43,266 nucleotides of DNA, taken from the NCBI GenBank assembly GCA_032718475.1, contig JAUCBJ010002987.1:1-43266 (forward strand). The letters are read 5' to 3'. The DNA is from Nemertoderma westbladi. Its lineage: Eukaryota > Xenacoelomorpha > Nemertodermatida > Nemertodermatidae. The translations under genes and the position numbers were made by a program. Shown here piece after piece: positions 10,131 through 21,400 of the stretch; position 1 is the first letter of the stretch; every line of letters starts with the position of its first letter. Below the pieces are notes generated by a model. It saw nothing but the letters and a program-made list of their open reading frames with translations, did no database searches and was not told the DNA's origin.

Positions 10131-12690
10131 GGGTGGGGGGTGCACTAGGGACCATGGACCACCTCGTATAGTCCTTCATTGTTAGTGTGTGAGGGGTCCA
10201 CGGTCCCCATAATGGAGGCCGCATTGCCGATCAGGATATGGCAACAGCCAGTCTCTGCATCAGGAAGCGGTGAGATCGGGGTTCCTGGGTAACAGAGTGG
10301 AGTCTTGCCCTGATCTCCTTCAGGAACTCAGATGTTTCAGGGCCGGGGTGGCCAAAGGTCTCGTAGGCTACCGGGTGGAAGAAGTAGCCCCGGTCCATGA
10401 GTTCCTGGTACTAGCGAATATTTCGAGTTTATGCTTCCTCAGCAGTGTGGCCTCCAGTGGATAGCATCTGGGAAAGGTGGCTGGGCGCCAGTGGGTCCGC
10501 CACCATCGCGGCCAAATGTGAGGAACCGTCTGCATCTCTACGGAACCAGGGTTACGCCATCTACTCGCTTCACATCCCCTCTACACAAGCCTAGTGGCTC
10601 AAGCATAGCGGGGACGTCACAGCTGATGAGCGCCCGGCGCACAATGTTGTTCATCATTGAGTTGGTCGAAGTCTGCCGAGGCTCCTTGAACAGGAAAGAC
10701 CATGAATGCCATCCAACATAACATCCTTGCCACACCGGGCACAGCTGTGGGGCTCAGTCAACCTGCACCCAAAACGAGTGCCGACTGAGATCCGGAACTG
10801 CGAGTCTGTCAGCTTCAGTCCCAGAGAGCTGACGGGGATGGTGTCTAGCCTGTAGCCTGCGGCGGGGTAGTCCATGGAGTTCAACCTTGCCACCCCATAT
10901 GGTGGGAAGGACTCACGCAGGACTGTTAGCCTGGCCTGGTGCAGGGGTCAGGAATGCCCACTGTTTGGTGCCCGTGAGCGGAAAGGAGGCAGAGACAGGT
11001 TGCATTGCTGATGGTGGCGTTAGCGGTGGCTTTGCGGGTGGTGGCATCACGGATGGTGGCAGTGGCATCATGGATGTTGGTGGTGGTGGTGGCATCGCGG
11101 GTGGTGGCAGTGGCATCGCGGATTGGTGGTGGTGGCGTCACAAGTGGTTGTGCAGCAGTCGAGCCAAGGACCATCGACCACGCAGAGAGGACACAATTGT
11201 AGTAGGGGGAGGGGGCATCCACTGGATACACAAAGAGGGAGTAGGAGAAACCAAAGCAGGCAGCGGCTGAAGCCAGAAAGGCGGTGCGAAAGAAGATGCG
11301 CGCTGCACAGCTGAGGTCATCCAAGACCCCCACAACGTGCAGGCAGACAGGATTGAGCCCACGCCGAGTTGTCAAGATGGGTGTTGGAGATCTCCTGCAG
11401 GTTGCTCCGCTGCATGGAATCGTACTCCTCTAGCAGCCCCGGGAAGTCGAAACACGGAGCCATTCTGAGGAAGTGTGGTAGTCGCGGGATTGTGAGTGAG
11501 CATCGCAGGAGGAACAACGCATGATGGGAGTAAAGGAGAGGTAGTCGGGAGACGGGTGTCCGCGAGTTTGTTATTGAGACAGGAGACAATGGCGCTGTCT
11601 CCTATTGGTGTGCCTAGGATCATCAGGTCTTCTAGTGGACGCATCTTAATTCCCTCACAGACCTCTACTCGTTGAACCCGTTGACTGGACTCAGGAGATT
11701 CATCCCCAAGAAAGAAGAGTTCCGACTTGGAGGGGTTGATCCGGGGTTCGCAACGACCTCCCTCGAGGGTGACGGACCAGAGGCCATCCAACACCACACG
11801 GAAGTGGTCAGCGAGATTCCCATCATCCAGGTACCAGACGTTAAACCTCGACTGCAGCGACTGTATGAACGAATTCACCACATCACTGAAAAGCCGAGGT
11901 CCGTCCATATCGTCTTGCTGAACTCATTCCTCAGAGAGGAGTGTATCCTCTCCATGGAGGAGAAAGCTAGGCGCTCTGTACGCCGCCAGAGTGGCTTTGT
12001 ACACACTGGGGTAATGCTGGTTCACGGCCTCGAGCATGGATTTCCACCAGATGGAGTTAAATGCATTGCTGAAGTCGAGTTTCAGCATCACACTACTGGG
12101 TGTGGTCGGGAAAGAGGAGAGTGCCCTCACTGCATGGGCCACCACTTTGGCGCTGAGTTTTGTGCCAATCCCGAGCTGCACAGTGCCCTAGGAGGAGGTG
12201 CGGGGTCCCTGGGCAATGAAGCCGGAGTACTTCCCCGCCAATCGCCTCAGAGTGTTGCCAACGCCGATCAGCCACACCCCACCCTCCGTCTTCATGAACA
12301 CAAAGAGATTCACACTAGTAGAAGGTGGGGCGGATGGCGAGGGGAACTTTTCCGGAGATGGTGGTATCCAGGAATCCCCCGAGACATTGTAGAAGACGGG
12401 CTGCAGCCTCTCTGTTGGTGGGGGAGATCAGATCTTTGAGTATTTGTGGCTGCAACCCATCTGGTCCTCCAGCACTGCCGCTCATGAACAACAAAACGAG
12501 CAAAACAAAACAAGGCAAACAAATCACTGAGGTCCACAGGAGGCGGGTCGTGATGGCGGTCGTGCGGGGTGTTTCTTCCGCAATGCTTCCAGTGTCTCCG
12601 GCGTGTTGGGTGCCAGTGAGTCTGCCGAGGATGCCAACCGGATGGCGCCCTTCACGTCGGGGTCCTCGATATTTTCGGCTACGGAATATA
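10130..12690 (-). mobile_element. Decayed non-LTR-type element: RT plus CCHC and nuclease-like C-terminus
   Basis: Read 12690 to 10130 on the minus strand, broken peptides follow one known order for an RT polyprotein. First is an N-terminal block with EDPDVKGAIRLASSADSLAP (about 12650), then SAGGPDGLQPQILKDLIS (12500). RT motifs follow: MLKLDFSNAFNSIWW (about 12080), a QQ.D..GP.LFS block (about 11910) and VWYLDDGNLADH (about 11830). Then come SLGLKLTDSQFRISVGTRFG, a C-x2-C-x9-H-x3-C knuckle (about 10740), and MLEPLG with VDGVTLVP (about 10560), the place of a PD..D-type nuclease motif. Last is YFFHPVAYETFGH.GPE (about 10370). Several frameshifts and stops make it non-functional. The layout resembles R2-type elements with a restriction-like endonuclease; the clade is tentative. 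Confidence 0.7.
11008..11150. repeat. Imperfect GGTGGTGGC-rich minisatellite in the retroelement
   Basis: Degenerate repeats of GGTGGCATCGCGGATGGT-like units inside the decayed minus-strand element. The glycine-rich and Asp-Ala-Thr-rich frames here come from the repeat and have no counterpart in the RT protein. Confidence 0.6.
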
Positions 12691-12945
12691 AATTGTTTGA
12701 TTGATAGATATAATTTTTGATTTGTTAATAGATATATGTGTTATACTCATGTTATATAATATCAGTGCCATTAATCACTATCTGTGTGGTATGCTCTTTT
12801 GTGTATTAAAAGAAATACATTTCTCCGTAGTTCAGCGGTGTATCAAACATGTATGTGATACGTATAAACTTTTGAAGACTCATTGAATAAATTCCACAAA
12901 GTTTCCCTTCTTGAGACTGATTTTATATGTTGAAGATTTACAGTA

Positions 12946-13152
12946 ATGGCGATATACGATAGAATGAAGAAGAGATCCAACCCTTACTTAGAGACGAATC
13001 CTCTGATGCGCTGTCTGATGTTATATATAATCCCTTTCCTTCGTATCCCAACAACACGAGATATTGTCACTGAGGATTTCTATAGTCCTCTTCCAGAGAA
13101 TTTGGGAGCGGAATACAATTACAATAAAATATTGAGATGTTTGAAGAACAAG
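12946..13152 (+). CDS. ABCC4-like: ABCC (MRP-type) transporter, exon 1
   Basis: Encodes the first 69 residues of an ABCC transporter. The cytosolic leader KKRSNPYLETNPLMRC corresponds to the NPL..A conserved start of short ABCC proteins. LRIPTTRDIVTEDFYSPLP corresponds to the L..EDLYPLLPED segment before the first membrane domain. The exon ends AACAAG and continues GTAGGC, a good donor, in phase 0; exon 2 resumes in phase 0 at 18449. An almost identical copy lies at 39042-39248. The start is the only ATG that gives the expected leader. Upstream sequence around 12845-12945 is homologous but diverged relative to the second copy. Confidence 0.82.
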
Positions 13153-13528
13153 GTAGGCAAACTTCCGTGATACCGTTAATAAGCATATTCTTTATAAATT
13201 CTGTATTATATCATTATATTTATTATATTATATTACATTATATTATATTTATATAAAAAATGCTCCATATAGGAAAATTTTAACACTCCCTATTCATATT
13301 GACTTTGTTACTTTGTAGGCCTGATATCTAACGATAAGCCACACTATTACTTTAGTGTGCAACGCCTGCACTGGCATATAAACGTTCCAAGCTTTGTGGG
13401 GTTCTCAAGTCCAATGTCCTTGAGGAGCAGGGGAGTAAAGTTATTAAATGGCCTCCACATCTGTTCAAGACAGGAGGATACCCTAGCATTGTCCATCTTT
13501 AAACCTTTGATTGATACTAACACTTAAA

Positions 13529-13551
13529 AAAGGCGGCACAATGCCGCCTTT
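13529..13551. repeat. Perfect 10-bp hairpin related to the 47-bp satellite
   Basis: AAAGGCGGCA, loop CAA, then TGCCGCCTTT. The same GGCGGCAC/GTGCCGCC core recurs in every unit of the adjacent satellite, so this is a likely precursor or outlying unit. Confidence 0.75.
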
Positions 13552-13589
13552 AACATTCTAAATAATTCAGGACCATGTTCATTAAGGCG

Positions 13590-14550
13590 GCAATGTGCTG
13601 TCTTTATATATTTTACCCTGGCCCCCAAGGCGCGCGGCACGGTGCCACCTTTATCTATTTTACCCTGGCCCCCAGTGCGCGCGGCACGGTGCAGCCTTTA
13701 TATATTTTACCCTGGCCCCAAGGGCGCGCGGCGCAGTGCCGCCTTTATATATTTAACCCCGGCCCCCAGGGTGCGCGGCACGATGCCGCCTTTATCTATT
13801 TTACCCTGGCCCCCAGGGTGCGCGGCACGGTGCCGCCTTTATATATTTTACCCCGGCACCAAGTGCGCGCGGCACGGTGCCGCCTTTATATATTTTACCC
13901 CAGCCCCAAGGGCGCGCTGCACGGTTCCTCCTTTATATATTTTACCATGGCCCCAGGGCGCGCGGCACGGTGCCGCCTTTATATATTTTACCCCGGCCCG
14001 CAGGGCGAGCGGCACGGTGCCGCCTTTCTATATTTTACCCCGGCCCGCAGGGCGCGCGGCACGGTGCCGCCTTTATATATTTTACCCCGGCCCCCAGGGC
14101 ATGGGGCATGGTGCCGCCTTTATATATTTTACCCTGGTCCCCAGGGCACGCGGCATGGTGCCGCCTTTATATATTTTACCCCACCCCCCAGGGCGCGCGG
14201 CACGGTGCCGCCTTTATATATTTTACCCCGGCCCCCAGGGTGCGTGGCATGGTGGCGCCTATATATATTTTACCCCGGCCCCCAGGGTGCGTGGCACGGT
14301 GCCACCTTTATATATTTTACCATGGCCCCCAGGGCGCACACCAGGGTGCCGCCTTTATATATTTTACCCCGGCCCCCAGGATGCGCGGCGCGGTGCCGCC
14401 TTTTTATATTTTACCACAGCCCCCAGGGCGTGCGGCATGGTGCCGCCTTTATATATTTTACCCCGGCCCCCAGGGTGCGCGGCACGGTGCCGCCTTTATA
14501 TATTTTACCCCGGCCCCCAGGGCACGCGGCACAGTGCTGCCCTTATATAT
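13590..14550. repeat. 47-bp GC-rich satellite, about 20 units
   Basis: The unit has the form GCGCGCGGCACGGTGCCGCC, then TTTATATATTTTACC, then CCGGCCCCCAGG, with point variation. Each unit carries a short inverted repeat GCGGCAC-G-GTGCCGC. Because 47 is not a multiple of 3, each unit shifts frame. All three plus frames read the same 47-residue super-repeat and stay open for 270-340 codons. These ORFs are repeat artefacts, not genes. The array is far richer in GC than its surroundings. Confidence 0.92.
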
Positions 14551-14984
14551 ATATATATCCATATACTTGGCTGCAGGGGTATATGGCCTGACCAGGCAGG
14601 TCAGGACCAGTGGACCAGTGGACCAGGACCAGATCTACCAATGGCTGGTCAGAAGTAGAGTGTTCTCATGTCCACTCTGAGAGCACTTTACTGCGACCTG
14701 CACCTGGCAGCAAGGGTACAGGGCATGACCCAGCAGATGAGCTGCAACAGTCAATGGTGGGTCATGTACGCCAGAGTAGATATGGGTGATGGGCCTCATA
14801 TCTGACTCCATGGCGACACCCACCCTGTGGAATGGCAAACCAGGGTGTGGTATTTGCCCCGAGAGCTGACTCAGCAAAAAAGCACCCCCAACCCCCACTA
14901 TGGATAACATTAGCAATGCGGAGGTCCGGCCACTAGAGGCCAGTGGAATTACTGGACACAATCGGCCTCACAGGCGTCAGTTAA
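14551..14984. other. Spacer between satellite and RTE ORF, possible RTE 5' region
   Basis: Begins with a short TA run, then GACCAGGCAGGTCAGGACCAGTGGACCAG-type short repeats. It may be the 5' untranslated part of the RTE copy, but no second copy in the window covers it, so the element boundary is unknown. Confidence 0.35.
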
Positions 14985-17492
14985 CTCCTGACCGGCTGCC
15001 TGTCTCACCCCATAGAGAGAGCAGCCAACAATTCTTTGAGTCCCTTTCCTGATGACCTTTCTGGCCCAAACCCTGGTTCACCAGGGAGGCCAGATTGTGA
15101 GGGGGAGAGCGATTCTGGAGTTGGAGGCTACTCTCATGTTCCACCCCGACCAACAAAGCCATTGGTGAATCTGAGGCAAGTCACTAGACTAGCCTCAGTA
15201 AACACCCTAACACTCGGGTCCCCAATGCGACAAGGTGAGCTGACTGCCTTGGCAGATAAGCTTTCTCTTAGCGCAGTGGGTGTTCAAGAGCACCGAATGC
15301 AGACTGGACAGACTGATGAGGTTCTGATTAAGGACATGGGGGGCGGTTGGCGACTCGCCCTCGCGTCAGCAGATGATAGTTGCAATGGTGGAATTGGTCT
15401 ATTGATGAATCCAACTGCACATGCAGCATTGGACAAAATAGGCCAAATCTCTAACCGCATCATCCGTTGCCACTTCTCACATTCTGGAAGATTGGCTAAG
15501 AAGTTTCCTAAGGTGGTTCTGATTGTGTGCTACTCTCCAACTAGTGTTGCCCCTGTAGAGGAGGTGGAAAATTTCTACCACAATCTACAAGCAGCTACTG
15601 ATGGAGTGGATCAGCATGCATTCTTAACATTCCTGGGAGACTTTAATGCAAGTCTGCATCAATCACATACATCGCCCTGGGTCTATAGCAATAGTGTTAA
15701 CCGAAATTCTGTCCATCTTCAGGATTTTATCTCTGGAAATGGATTGTTTTCGGCTGGAACCCAGTTCAAGAAGCGAACTGGAAAGCTATGGACTCATAGT
15801 GGACCCAGTGGTCACAAGTCCCAGATACACCATATTCTGTTTCGTAGGAAATACAGGAGCTCTATACAAGACTGTAATGCATTTACACTTCGACCCTTCT
15901 CCAGTGATCACCGCCTTATTGTGGCCAAGGTAAGACTTAGTCTGCGTGCTAGCAGAACAACGAAATCTGCCTTGCTGCGGCATGACTGGTCCTCTCTGTT
16001 GCAACAGCCAAGTGTGAGATCCAGCTTCACACTACAGCTGAGCAACAGGTATGAGGCTCTTGCCTCTAAGGTGGCAGATCACTGTGAGGGCTATACTGCC
16101 TTTACAGAAGCAGTTAAGTTAGCAGCTGCAGAAACAGTTCCTGTATACCCTCGAAACAGGAAAAGGGCCCCCTGGACTGACAACAAAATGCAGAAGTGCC
16201 GAAATGACCTTCATAAGGCGCAGAAAGAGTCCCGACTCAAACAGACTACAGCGGCCAAGAATGCAGTTAAGGCTGCATCTAGGTCCCTGATCAGGCAGTA
16301 CTCTGTTAATCTACAGGAGCTAATAAACCAACAGGTTGATACCATCAATGATGCTGACGACAGCAGGCAATCATCCCAGGCATGGAAATCGATCAATTTG
16401 CTTACTGGGCGGAAAAGCCAACCAACCACCAAGGTTAAGGCTGAATCTCCAGCCGATCGCCTCAATGGTTGGAAAGCCCACTTTGAAAAGCTCCTCAATA
16501 ATGACAGGGTATTGCCTGATAACTTTATAGAAGTAAAAGTGTCTGAGTCTGTACTCCCAGATATTCCCATTGGCGCTATCTCCTTTGCAGAAAGGAAGGC
16601 TGCTGCAAAGAGCATTAAGACCAATCGTGCCAGTGGAGTAGATGGTGTTCCCCCTGAGGTCTTTAAAATACCTGAGTGTTTAAAGCTCATCTATCCCATC
16701 ATAGTAGAGATGTACCGAACAACAAGAGTCCCACAAGAAATGAAAACAAATAAGTTGGTGCCAGTTCCCAAGAAGGGCAACCTAACACTCTATGGTTCTT
16801 TTCGGGGAATCTCATTGATCTCGATTGCTGCAAAGCTATACAATAGGATTCTATTAAATCGCATCAGGGATCCCATTGAGAGACTGCTCCGTGGAAATCA
16901 GAATGGGTTCCGTAAAGGTCGTGGGACCATGGAGCCCATTATGGCACGTAGAAGGATAATTGACGAACTATCAAAAAAGAAAGACAGGCATCTGGCTGTT
17001 ATCTTTGTTGACTTCTTCAAGGCCTTTGATTCAGTCTCTCGCTCACGTATGTTCAGCATACTTTCATTATATGGGATTCCTGATGAAATTATTGCAGCAA
17101 TCAGATCAGTATACGATGGTTCGACAACATTTGTGTTTACTGTTGACGGTGACACATAACCATTTGAAGTGTTATGGGGCGTCCTCCAAGGAGACACACT
17201 TGCACCATTCTTGTTCATTATTGTGGTTGACTATGTTCTACGCATGTCCTTAGATCATCGTAATGATGATGGGGTGATGATAACTCCACCTACTGGCTCC
17301 AGAAGTCGAGGAAATCGTGCCAAGTACCTAACTGATCTAGACTTTGCTGATGACTTAGGAGTACTCTCAGAATCATTAGAGGGAGCCCAATGGCTCCTCA
17401 GCTCATTAGAACATGCAGCTTCTAGTGTTGGTCTTTTTATTAACTCCAGAAAGACCAAAATTTTGACAGTTAACTTTGAATGTCCTCAGCAA
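14985..17492 (+). mobile_element. RTE-like retrotransposon copy 1 (endonuclease and RT, disabled)
   Basis: The frame is open from 14985 to 17156, then hits TAA at 17157-17159 and continues in the same frame to 17492. The two other copies have GAA at that position, so this is one G-to-T nonsense change. The N-terminal EEP endonuclease shows SVNTLTLGSPMRQGELTAL, VQEHRM, LGDFNAS and SSDHRLIVAKV. The RT shows KTNRASGVDGVPPEV, GSFRGISLISI, NGFRKGRGT, VDFFKAFDSV, WGVLQGDTLAPFLF and LDFADDLGVLS. No RNase H is visible. The frame lacks an ATG near its start. The copy stops abruptly after CCTCAGCAA and is joined to an inverted piece of another family. Clade placement (RTE-like) is from domain order and family resemblance. 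Confidence 0.85.
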
Positions 17493-18372
17493 TAAGCCTT
17501 CAAGTATCCCTTTCAAGTTGATCTATATATGTTATGGCAGGTCGTCCACGACTACGCTTTCCATGAGTTGGTTGCCAGAAAAGTAGATCTGGTATGACCT
17601 CGTCTTTACTTCGCCAGCAGTGCCCACTGAATCTTAATCTGCGTTCACGGAGGGTGGTTGATACAGGTGGTATTGTACCATAAAGCTCGGCGTTTGTCAT
17701 GTGTTGTCTCCAGCTGATGTTTAGGGCTGCCCTTAGTAGTCTTGTGTAGCAACCATCAATGTCATCAAAATCATCAGTGATTTAGTCAGTGTCCAGGTCT
17801 CACCCCCATATAAAAATACACTTTCCACTGTGGCTCGAAAGAACTTAGTCTTCAGGTGCCTGGAGAGATCTGATTTCCAGATGGTATCCATTTTTGATAG
17901 AGCTACCCAAGCCTTTGCTTTCCTAACTTCTATGTCCTTTTTGCTACTCTCTATCCATGATCCAAGGTACTGGAAGTCATCGACCTTCCTTAGTTGGTTA
18001 TTATCAATGGTTGTCAAGTTTCCATCAACATTAAAGGTCATGAATTCGGTCTTTGTAGCATTTATATGCAATCAAACCTCCTTAGCAGCCCTCTCCACTT
18101 TATTTAGTTGAAGCTGTGCATCTGCTAGGGTATTAGAGAGCAGGGCGATGTCATCCGCAAAGTCGGTGTCTGTGACTGTAGTTGCCAGATATCTACTACT
18201 TCTGCGTTCTTGAAGTGTGAATCACAGGTCTTCACCCTTTGTGGCCGTCCTCATTGCGTAATCCTGCACAATTACAAATAGTAATGGTGCTAATGTGTCA
18301 CCTTGCAGTACGCCAGCCAGGATTGAGAAAAACTCACCATCTCGTGAGAGTACCTGCGCTTCTGTGTCACAA
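17493..18372 (-). mobile_element. Fragment of a second RTE-like family, antisense
   Basis: On the minus strand this encodes RT from motif B to the C-terminal region: AGVLQGDTLAPLLFVIV, TDFADDIALLSNTLADAQ, HINATKTEFMTFNVDGN, FQYLGSWIES, AWVALSKMDTIWKS, VFLYGGETWTLTKS, RLRFSGHCWRSKDEVIPDL and HGKRSRGRP. At least two in-frame TGA codons (about 18235 and 18075) and a frame change near 17730 disable it. Both ends are truncated. It is clearly different in sequence from the RTE family of copies 1-3. It lies against the RTE copy 1 breakpoint at 17492 and about 75 bp before ABCC exon 2. Confidence 0.8.
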
Positions 18373-18448
18373 TATAACAAATCCATATATTTATATCAAT
18401 ATATTTATAAACTCCCAATTTAATGATTTTATTGTTAATTATTTGCAG

Positions 18449-21400
18449 GCTGACAAAGGCAGAGTATCAACAAGATTGTATAAACTAAATATAGTCTCAA
18501 CATTAATTAGAGTGTATTACAAGGAATTCGTTTTCTGTGGCTTCTTACACGCATTCAATGACGCAATACTTGTGGTTCGTGTGATATTCCTAGAACGATT
18601 GATTGTCTACTACTTGAAAGATGATACCAACATTTCACGAGATATGGCATTGCTTGATTGCGGAATAATTGCCATTGCATCAATTATTTCAGCAATCGCC
18701 ATGACTAATTCTACATTTTACTTTACATTGCTGTGTACAAAGCTGAGAGTTGGATGTAGTTGTCTCATATATAGAAAACTTTTAACATTAAACACAATGG
18801 AAATTCAAGAAACCACAATTGGACTTTATACAAATTTATTGTCTTCAGATGTAGGGAGATTTGATGAAATTGCAACAGTTGGCACACATATAATTGCAAC
18901 ACCAGTTGTAATTATTCTCAGCTTTCCACTAATGTATTACTATTTGGAATTATCTGGTATTTTTGGGATGTTTCTTGTAATCTTGGTTCTTCCTTTGAGT
19001 ATGAGTCTTGCGAAGCTGTTCTCTATTCTGCGCGGTAGAGCTCAATTGTTAACAGACAGACGTATCACACTGCTAAGTGAAATCTTGGTTGGCATAAAAG
19101 CTGTTAAAGCCTATGCATGGGAGGAACTATTTGTAAAAGTTTTAGAAAACGTACGGAGCAAAGAATTCTCCCAAATCTGTAAAATAATGTATTGTCATTC
19201 ATTCTATACAGAGTTAAACTTTGCATATATCACTATAATTTTGTTTTGTATTTTCGTTCTCCATACATCACTTGGCTATCAATTCGATATGATTATACTT
19301 GTCAGTTCTACAATTATTCTAGCCAACTTAATAAGCGCTGTAATTGGTTTTGTTGTTGCCCTGCGCGATTTTGGGGAATTGCATGCAGTTACTCAAAGAA
19401 TAGACAAATTGGTCGGTTTTACTTGTAACCTTAACAGCGTTGCGGAATGTAACAATGATCTGCAATCATTAAAAAAAGCCCACCCATCCGATATATATTT
19501 GAATGCGACAAACATTTCTACAAGACGCTCAAATACCAATGGATATGTTATACATGATGTTTCATTCCAAGTGAATTTTGGTGAGATAGTATATGTGATA
19601 GGACCAGTTGGTTCTGGAAAGACGACGTTACTGCAAGCTTTGCTAGGTGAGTTGCCATTAGAAACAGGTTATATTAACAAGAGTGGGAAACTTGCTTATG
19701 TATCACAAACCCCATTCATATTTTCAGGAACAGTAAGAGAAAACATATTACTGGGACATTCTTTTGAAGCAGGGTGGTATGAAGAAGTTATTGATATGTG
19801 TTGTTTGACACTGGACCTTTTGCTCTTTACAGAAGGTGATAATACATTGGTTGGTGAGAAAGGTATCTCATTATCTGGAGGTCAAAAGGCGCGTATTTCT
19901 CTAGCAAGAGCCGTTTACTCAAAAGCCAATATATATCTCATGGATGATCCCATTGCGGCTGTTGATAGCAGTGTTGCAAAGAAATTGTGTGATAACTGCA
20001 TAAGGCATTGCCAATCAAAGGGCATTGTCATTATGACCACTCATCTTTTCAAAATGATTCCCCAAAATTCAAAAATTGTTTCTCTCTATAACAATGATAT
20101 TTTTTCTACATTAAACCTAAATCAAAAAGATAATTTGTCCGCATCGGAAAACGCTGAAAATCATAGTTATTTGGATATGATACTATCACATGAAGCAAGT
20201 TTAAAAATTAATAATCTTTATGATGGAATTATAGAAAACGTTTCTGCTGATAATGATTCATGGAAGTCTTTACAAATATACATTAAGGCTGGAATTAATA
20301 TACCACGAGTTTTTGCTTTCGTGTCAACAATCATCTTGACATACATTCTTGTTTCATTAACAGACTATTGGTTAGCAACTTTAGCTTTGAAGTCCTCCTT
20401 TAAAGGTTCACCATCACAACAAAACAATAATTTATCTGATTCAAATATTATCATCAAATTTATTGGAGGCAGTAAATGGAGTACTATTTTACTTGTATAT
20501 CTTTCACTTCTGGTAACCTATTTGATATGTTATACACTTAACTTGTTTGCCTACTATAAAATTCTATTGACATCATCACAGAATTTACACACCCGAATTC
20601 TTATGCGTGTGTTGAGAGCACGAATAAAATTTTTTGAAGAAAATCCTATCGGTGGAATATTGAACAGATTTTCGAAAGATTTGGGTATAATGGATAACTT
20701 TCTCCCGGATTTATCTGCTGACGTTATGCATTCTCTTTGTCGAGTTTTTCTTGTGTTGATATTTTGCGGAGTAGCAAATCCTTGGACTTTGCTAGTTGGA
20801 TTTCCAATGCTAGTCATTCTTACCTGGCTCCGTATTTATACAGTAAAAAGCCTAAAACAAGTGAAATTCCTGGAAGGTATGTTAAGGAATCCAGTTTACC
20901 AGCATGCATCAGATACCATCGAGGGAAGGGATGTTATTATAGCTTTTAATGTTGAGGATATTTATACCAAACGTTTCTTTGAACATTTAGATAATCATAC
21001 AGAAGCATGGTTTATGATTAATGTTTTGTATAGCTTTCTGACTTTGTGTGTAACCATTATTTACACAATATTTACTATGTTTGTATTAGTGGTATCTTTG
21101 TATATGGACAGTTTCCTATCAAGACAGGTGCTGTGTTTATCAATTATATACCTTTTTTCATTAACAAATTATCTAATATTCTTATTGAAAGCAGCAGCTA
21201 TAGTTGAAATAAATTTTACATCAGTTGAAAGATTTCTCCAATACTCTGAATTAGATCAAGAAGATACCTGGCATCATGCTGATATGGAACTGCCAACATA
21301 TTGGCCGAACTCTGGGGTTGTTTCATTCAAAAATGTTAAACTTTCTTATGGTGAATGCGAGGTTTTGCATGGAATCAACTTTGTAACCAAACCCTTTGAG

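Larger units (their letters stand above)
13153..18448 (+). other. Predicted ABCC intron 1 (5296 bp, GT-AG)
   Basis: Starts GTAGGC and ends TAATTATTTGCAG. Both flanking exons are phase 0, and the joined peptide crosses from RCLKNK to ADKGRVSTRLY as expected for an ABCC leader reaching TMD1. The polypyrimidine tract is weak. The intron contains, in order: an isolated hairpin, a 47-bp satellite, a sense RTE-like copy, and an antisense fragment of another RTE family. Confidence 0.75.

Noticed and set aside
13575-14680. Three overlapping 267-338-codon ORFs as proteins
   Set aside because: They are the same 47-bp satellite read in three frames, with no non-repeat sequence and no sign of codon selection.
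18239-18448. First 70 codons of the 1283-codon open frame as the transporter N-terminus
   Set aside because: They are antisense to an RTE fragment, lack ABCC leader features, and a TTGCAG acceptor lies exactly where homology begins. Exon 1 at 12946 supplies the expected leader in the right phase.
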